Shown: positions 22,471-25,646 of the stretch, one piece after another
Layout: each line of letters begins with the position of its first letter
Position numbering within the stretch: position 1 is the first letter of the stretch
NCBI GenBank assembly: GCA_049509915.1
Contig: JBEKZL010000075.1
Location: forward strand, 1-25,646
Direction: 5' to 3'
Length of the DNA stretch: 25,646 nt
Origin: JBEKYD01 sp049509915
GTDB lineage: Bacteria; Acidobacteriota; Terriglobia; Bryobacterales; Bryobacteraceae
Program-made: the position numbers and the translations under genes
Notes under the pieces: generated by a model
Databases searched by the model: none
The model's input: only the letters and a program-made list of their open reading frames with translations
What the model was told of the DNA's origin: nothing

Positions 22471-23387
22471 TCGAGAATCCCCTCCTCGACGAGAACATTC
22501 CTCATCTCGTCCACCTGCGCCGCCGTGAGCGGCAATAGCGGCCGGCGCGGGATGCCGCCCTTGAATCCGCCCAGGTTCATCGCTGCCTTCACTCCCGCCG
22601 GTCCGTACGGGCCCGATATCGTCTTATTGATGCGGGTGACCCGCGTCTGCAGAGGAACGCCGCGCGTCTCATCTCCAGCCTGTCCGTAGCCGAACAGTTC
22701 CATGACAATGCTGGGGAAAGAATTGGCCAGCGAAACCGTTCCGCCCACCGAGCCTCTCCGCATGGCCGGAAACAAAAAATTGGCCGAGCCCGCCAGCACG
22801 TGAAAGGTATCGCTCTCGAACCCGAGGAACTGCTCGATACCGCTCTCGGCGCTGTCCTTCATCCCCACGATTCCGGGGTGCGCCGCCAGCCGCCCGGCCA
22901 GCGCCGGAGATACCGTGACGCCGCAGAAGCCCGGCGCATTGTAAATCAGCAGCGGGATGGGCGAAGTGTCCGCCAGCGTGGAGAAGTAGCGGAATAATAC
23001 GTCGTCGGTCATCTGCTTGCGGAAATAGCCGGGCGAAAGCACCAGTCCGAAATCCGCTCCCAAATCAGCGGCCTCCCGCAGAAACCGCTCGGTGTCCCGT
23101 TGCGCGTCGTACGTGGTGCAGGCCATCACCACCTGGCCGGAGCCCTTTTGTCGCACGATGGTTGAAAGCACGCGCAGCTTTTCTTCTTCCGTCAGGCTGC
23201 GGTTCTCCCCGTTCGAACCCAGGGCGAGATAGCCGAGCACGCCGCTTTCGGCGTAGCGGGCCAGGTTGAATATCAGAGCGTCATAGTCGACCGCCTCGTC
23301 ACCCGAAAACGGCGTGGAGATCGGGACGAATACACCGGCTAGCTTCTCCAGCAGTGGCCGGGCCTTGGTGGGGGAAATCGCGGGCAT
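22467..23387 (-). CDS. DapA-family (DHDPS/NAL) lyase, probable 2-keto-3-deoxy sugar-acid aldolase
   Basis: A 306-residue class I Schiff-base aldolase of the dihydrodipicolinate synthase/N-acetylneuraminate lyase family. The conserved loop is ALGSNGENRSLTEEEK (55-70). The active-site tyrosine is Y149 (LLIYNAPGF) and the Schiff-base lysine is K177 (IVGMKDSAE). The family also includes 2-keto-3-deoxygluconate aldolases and sugar-acid dehydratases. In this setting, with a nearby sugar-acid dehydratase homologue and no lysine genes, cleavage of a keto-deoxy sugar acid to pyruvate plus an aldehyde is the better guess. The start is ATG at 23387 or ATG at 23402; neither has a clear Shine-Dalgarno. 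It is first in the minus-strand catabolic set and GTGA-coupled to the kinase. Confidence 0.86.
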   Translation of the reverse strand: MPAISPTKARPLLEKLAGVFVPISTPFSGDEAVDYDALIFNLARYAESGVLGYLALGSNGENRSLTEEEKLRVLSTIVRQKGSGQVVMACTTYDAQRDTERFLREAADLGADFGLVLSPGYFRKQMTDDVLFRYFSTLADTSPIPLLIYNAPGFCGVTVSPALAGRLAAHPGIVGMKDSAESGIEQFLGFESDTFHVLAGSANFLFPAMRRGSVGGTVSLANSFPSIVMELFGYGQAGDETRGVPLQTRVTRINKTISGPYGPAGVKAAMNLGGFKGGIPRRPLLPLTAAQVDEMRNVLVEEGILE

Positions 23388-23460
23388 TTGGGGACCACAC
23401 ATTATTCTATTGCGATTTCGACGCGCGCGCCTAACCAAACTGAGGGTCCGCCGTTCAGGC

Positions 23461-23522
23461 GCGGAAACCGCTCCCTGCGGTCGAACGGGACCAATCTCCC
23501 AAATCGGTCAAGCCCCGGTTAC
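23461..23522 (-). repeat. Interspersed repeat, partial copy 4
   Basis: Contains ccgctccctgcggtcg and tctcccaaatcggtcaag followed by ccccggttac. This is the same word order as copy 2 (3364-3415), with substitutions. It lies between the start of the DapA-family gene and the end of the YjbR-like gene, and its last bases reach the YjbR-like stop codon region. Confidence 0.6.
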
Positions 23523-23887
23523 ACCCGCCTGCTTTTCTTCCCGGTCGATGCCTTGGCCGCGCCTGCCTTGGCGTTCTGCTCCACCCGCAGCTTCCATGCC
23601 GCGCGCAGTGCGCCGGCAAGTACGTCCTCGTTGGCGGCGGCCAGCCGGATGTGCGTCATGCCCGCTCTTCCCCAGCCGCCGGCAATCGGTAGAAACACTT
23701 CCGGAGCCTCTTCCACGAACGCGGCCTGCTGCTCCAGCGTCAGCTTCAGGTTGCCGTAACCCTGGCGTTCGGAGGCAAGGGTGGCGAAGATCCTGCCGCC
23801 CACACGGAAATCGGCCGCCCCCATGTGCGAACTCTCTTCGGCGCCCTGGAGGCTCAGCGCAATCCGCCGAAAGTCTTCCGCATCCAT
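23519..23887 (-). CDS. MmcQ/YjbR-like protein
   Basis: A 122-residue protein of the YjbR/MmcQ type, a small fold with a double-stranded-DNA-binding-like shape but no established function. Visible family features: the opening DAEDFRRIALSLQGAEESSHMGAADFRVGGRIFATL, then NLKLTLEQQAAFVEEAPEVFLPIAGGWGRAGMTHIRLAAA. The C-terminal tail is lysine/alanine-rich (KAGAAKASTGKKSRRV) and could bind nucleic acid nonspecifically. The start ATG at 23887 has GGGAGAG upstream. It follows the secretin gene on the same strand after 38 bp, so it may be transcribed with it, but no functional link is known. Confidence 0.8.
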   Translation of the reverse strand: MDAEDFRRIALSLQGAEESSHMGAADFRVGGRIFATLASERQGYGNLKLTLEQQAAFVEEAPEVFLPIAGGWGRAGMTHIRLAAANEDVLAGALRAAWKLRVEQNAKAGAAKASTGKKSRRV

Positions 23888-23925
23888 CCACTCTCTCCCA
23901 CTACTTGACCTGGCTCAGAGCCGGA

Positions 23926-25646
23926 CTACCGATCGTTCATTTTGCCCACGTGCTTGAGATTCTTCTTGATCTCCTCGCCCGCGTCCACCACCTGGTTGGT
24001 GTCGTAGATCACCCGCGGAGTGAAGAAGATAATCAGTTCCGACCGCGATTTGCTCACGTTCTTGGTGCCGAAAAGAAACCCAATCCCCGGAATGCGGTTC
24101 AGGTACGGGATTCCACCGCTGGTCACCTGGTAGCTTTCCGTGATTCCGCCACCTATTGCCACCGTATCGCCGTCCTGCACGGTAACCTGGGTGCTCACCG
24201 AGCGGTTGGTGAACGAGGGCGAGTCGATATCCGAGGTTGTGGTGGATTCCGGCGAACTCACCTGTTGGTTGATCTCCAGCGTTACTACGCCGCTCGAATT
24301 CACCCGCGCCATGATGTTCAACGTCACGCCGGTGCTCTGGCTGCTGATGTTCTCGATCGGCACCGAAGTTCCTCCCGAGGTAATCGTGCTGGCCGAACTG
24401 GAAGTCGCCACCGGAATCTGGCTGCCAATGTTCATGGTGGCCGGAATGCTATCGGTGGCAATCACGCTCGGCGCGGACACCAGCTTCGTCGTTCCCCGGG
24501 TTTCGGATGCGCTCAACTGCGCCTGCAGCAGGCGGGTTCTCGACACCAGCCACCCGGCCGTCAGCGCCAGCCCCGGCGTCGCGGTATTGCCGCCCGTGCC
24601 ATTGAGCAGATTGCCGGTCTGGAGTGGGTTGTTGAGAGTGGTAGTCAAACCCAGATTCAAGGTGTCGTTCAAATCGACTTCATAAATCTTGGCGTCGATC
24701 AGGACCTGCCGCGGTGGTACGTCCAACTGGTCCAGCACGTGCCGAATCTGCTCCCAATCCTGAGACGATCCCTGCACCAGAATGGTGTTGTCGAACGGGT
24801 TCGGAATCACGTGCGGCGCATTCGGGTTGTTGGCTCCCTGCCCTGTCGGCCGGAGATACTGCCCCGTCTGGTCGGTCGCGGCATTGGACCCGAACGGCGT
24901 CGTGATCGGCCCGGCGGTCTGCACCGGAGCGTTGGTGTTGTAATTCCCTCCGAACATGCCATTGCCGTAACTGCCGCCGTATCCGCCACCGTATCCGCCG
25001 CCGTATCCGCCGCCGTATCCGCCGCCGTATCCGCCGCCATATCCGCCGCCATATCCGCCGCCAGCACCGTAGCCAGCCCCTCCCATTCCGTTCATGCCGT
25101 AGCCGCTCCCACCATACCCCATGCCCTGCGACATGCGCTCCTGATTCATCTGCCTCGCCATTTGAATCAGCGCCATGGGGTTGCCGCTGTAAAGCGCCAT
25201 AATCGCCATGGCCATGGTTTCCGCCCGCCCGTATTTCAGCCGATACACCCACATCCCGGTGGCGCCCGCCGGTATCTTGGGCGCGATGTCCAGCTTATCG
25301 ATCCACTTCTGCACTTCATCGAAGATGCCCGGGTTCGGAGCCACCGCGATCAAGGTGTTGATGCGGTCGACAGGGATGAACTTCACGGCGCCTCCTTTAT
25401 CGGAAAGCGAGTACGCCTTGAAAACCGAATCCAGGTCTTTCACCAGATCGGAAGGGCGGCTGTTCTCAACCTCGAAAAGCCGCACCCGCTGCCCGGCGAA
25501 GGTATCGCTGTCGAACAATGCCAGCAGGTCGAGCGTGCGCTTCATGTTCCGGCTGTTGTCCTGAATGATGATCAGGTTGGCCGGCTCATAAACGGAATCG
25601 CTCGCGCCCTCGCCCAGAAACGGCTTAATCAGTTTTTCGATCTCCG
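23926..25646 (-). CDS. Secretin (type II secretion GspD / type IV pilus PilQ-like), N-terminus outside the window
   Basis: Outer-membrane channel subunit. The frame is open to the window edge, so the gene is partial; about 573 codons are visible. The edge sequence (KLIKPFLGEGASDSVYE, then NLIIIQDNSRNMKRTLDLL) and INTLIAVAPNPGIFDEVQKWIDKLD are N-domain repeats. A Tyr-Gly-rich insert follows, then NPFDNTILVQGSSQDWEQIRHVLDQLDVPPRQVLIDAKIYEVDL (last N-domain into the secretin core). SAPSVIATDSIPATMNIGSQIPV and the end signature VQDGDTVAIGGGI, then IPYLNRIPGIGFLFGTKN and ELIIFFTPRVI, are the classic secretin barrel and lip motifs. No other secretion gene is in the window, so type II secretion versus pilus use is undecided. 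Confidence 0.9.
   Translation of the reverse strand, partial: EIEKLIKPFLGEGASDSVYEPANLIIIQDNSRNMKRTLDLLALFDSDTFAGQRVRLFEVENSRPSDLVKDLDSVFKAYSLSDKGGAVKFIPVDRINTLIAVAPNPGIFDEVQKWIDKLDIAPKIPAGATGMWVYRLKYGRAETMAMAIMALYSGNPMALIQMARQMNQERMSQGMGYGGSGYGMNGMGGAGYGAGGGYGGGYGGGYGGGYGGGYGGGYGGGYGGSYGNGMFGGNYNTNAPVQTAGPITTPFGSNAATDQTGQYLRPTGQGANNPNAPHVIPNPFDNTILVQGSSQDWEQIRHVLDQLDVPPRQVLIDAKIYEVDLNDTLNLGLTTTLNNPLQTGNLLNGTGGNTATPGLALTAGWLVSRTRLLQAQLSASETRGTTKLVSAPSVIATDSIPATMNIGSQIPVATSSSASTITSGGTSVPIENISSQSTGVTLNIMARVNSSGVVTLEINQQVSSPESTTTSDIDSPSFTNRSVSTQVTVQDGDTVAIGGGITESYQVTSGGIPYLNRIPGIGFLFGTKNVSKSRSELIIFFTPRVIYDTNQVVDAGEEIKKNLKHVGKMNDR
24973..25062 (-). repeat. 12-bp tandem repeat encoding Tyr-Gly-Gly-Gly units in the secretin
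   Basis: Seven and a half copies of a 12-bp unit (gccgccgtatcc on the plus strand, with gccacc and ccatat variants) lie in frame inside the secretin gene. Each copy encodes one YGGG unit. The copies are nearly identical at DNA level, which points to recent expansion by slippage, and copy number may vary between strains. The insert lies between two N-domains, where a flexible periplasmic linker would be tolerated. Confidence 0.85.

Noticed and set aside
22467..23387. True dapA (lysine biosynthesis)
   Set aside because: Family residues are present, but the gene is coupled to a sugar kinase and sits in a sugar locus, so a keto-deoxy sugar-acid aldolase is more likely.
24973..25062. CRISPR-like periodic repeat
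   Set aside because: Units are 12 bp with no spacers and lie in frame within a secretin gene; it is a coding tandem repeat.

Overview
The window looks like chromosomal DNA of a GC-rich Acidobacteriota, most likely of the Bryobacterales/Solibacter type. The main evidence is a PadR regulator followed by a giant orphan ABC permease (the acidobacterial ADOP arrangement). Also consistent are two secreted or regulatory protein types common in that phylum (the proteins at 120-746 and 5235-6872) and interspersed GC-rich repeats in the intergenic gaps. This placement is from recognition only; no search was run. No rRNA, tRNA, CRISPR array, intact insertion sequence or prophage gene was seen.

Layout. 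1-2411: a possibly 5'-truncated acidobacterial exported-type protein, a convergent hairpin, then rmuC on the minus strand. 2412-3444: a DoxX-like membrane protein and a gene-free stretch holding a large imperfect inverted repeat. 3445-6872: a family 2 glycosyltransferase (minus) divergent from an ECF sigma factor with a translationally coupled, membrane-anchored zinc-finger anti-sigma factor (plus). The gap between them carries two mirror-image copies of one promoter-like sequence. 6885-9876: ADOP permease and its PadR regulator, with a near-consensus promoter, an embedded palindrome and an apparently leaderless start. 10006-12875: a plus-strand run of a membrane-tethered TlpA-like thioredoxin, an exported TPR protein and two small exported helical proteins with ATGA overlaps. 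12927-14213: type II NADH dehydrogenase, whose 3' end overlaps what looks like the out-of-frame tail of a vanished ABC permease.

14266-23402 is a carbohydrate locus. It has an exported DUF2961/GH172-like protein and an exported GH36 alpha-galactosidase (minus), then a divergent Tat-type enolase-superfamily protein (plus). These are followed by a minus-strand set: DapA-family aldolase, FGGY kinase, class II aldolase and HAD phosphatase. A reasonable reading is that galactosides or related glycosides are opened outside the cytoplasm, a sugar acid is dehydrated and cleaved by the DapA-type aldolase, and a ketose is phosphorylated and cleaved by the kinase and class II aldolase. The actual substrate cannot be read from sequence. 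The right end carries a YjbR/MmcQ-like protein and a secretin (GspD/PilQ type) with a Tyr-Gly repeat insert, cut by the window edge.

Best candidates for new biology: the mirror-image ECF promoter pair linking a sigma factor to a glycosyltransferase; the exported enolase-family protein with His at a metal-ligand position; the tandem pair of exported helical proteins in the TlpA/TPR run; and the intergenic repeat family.
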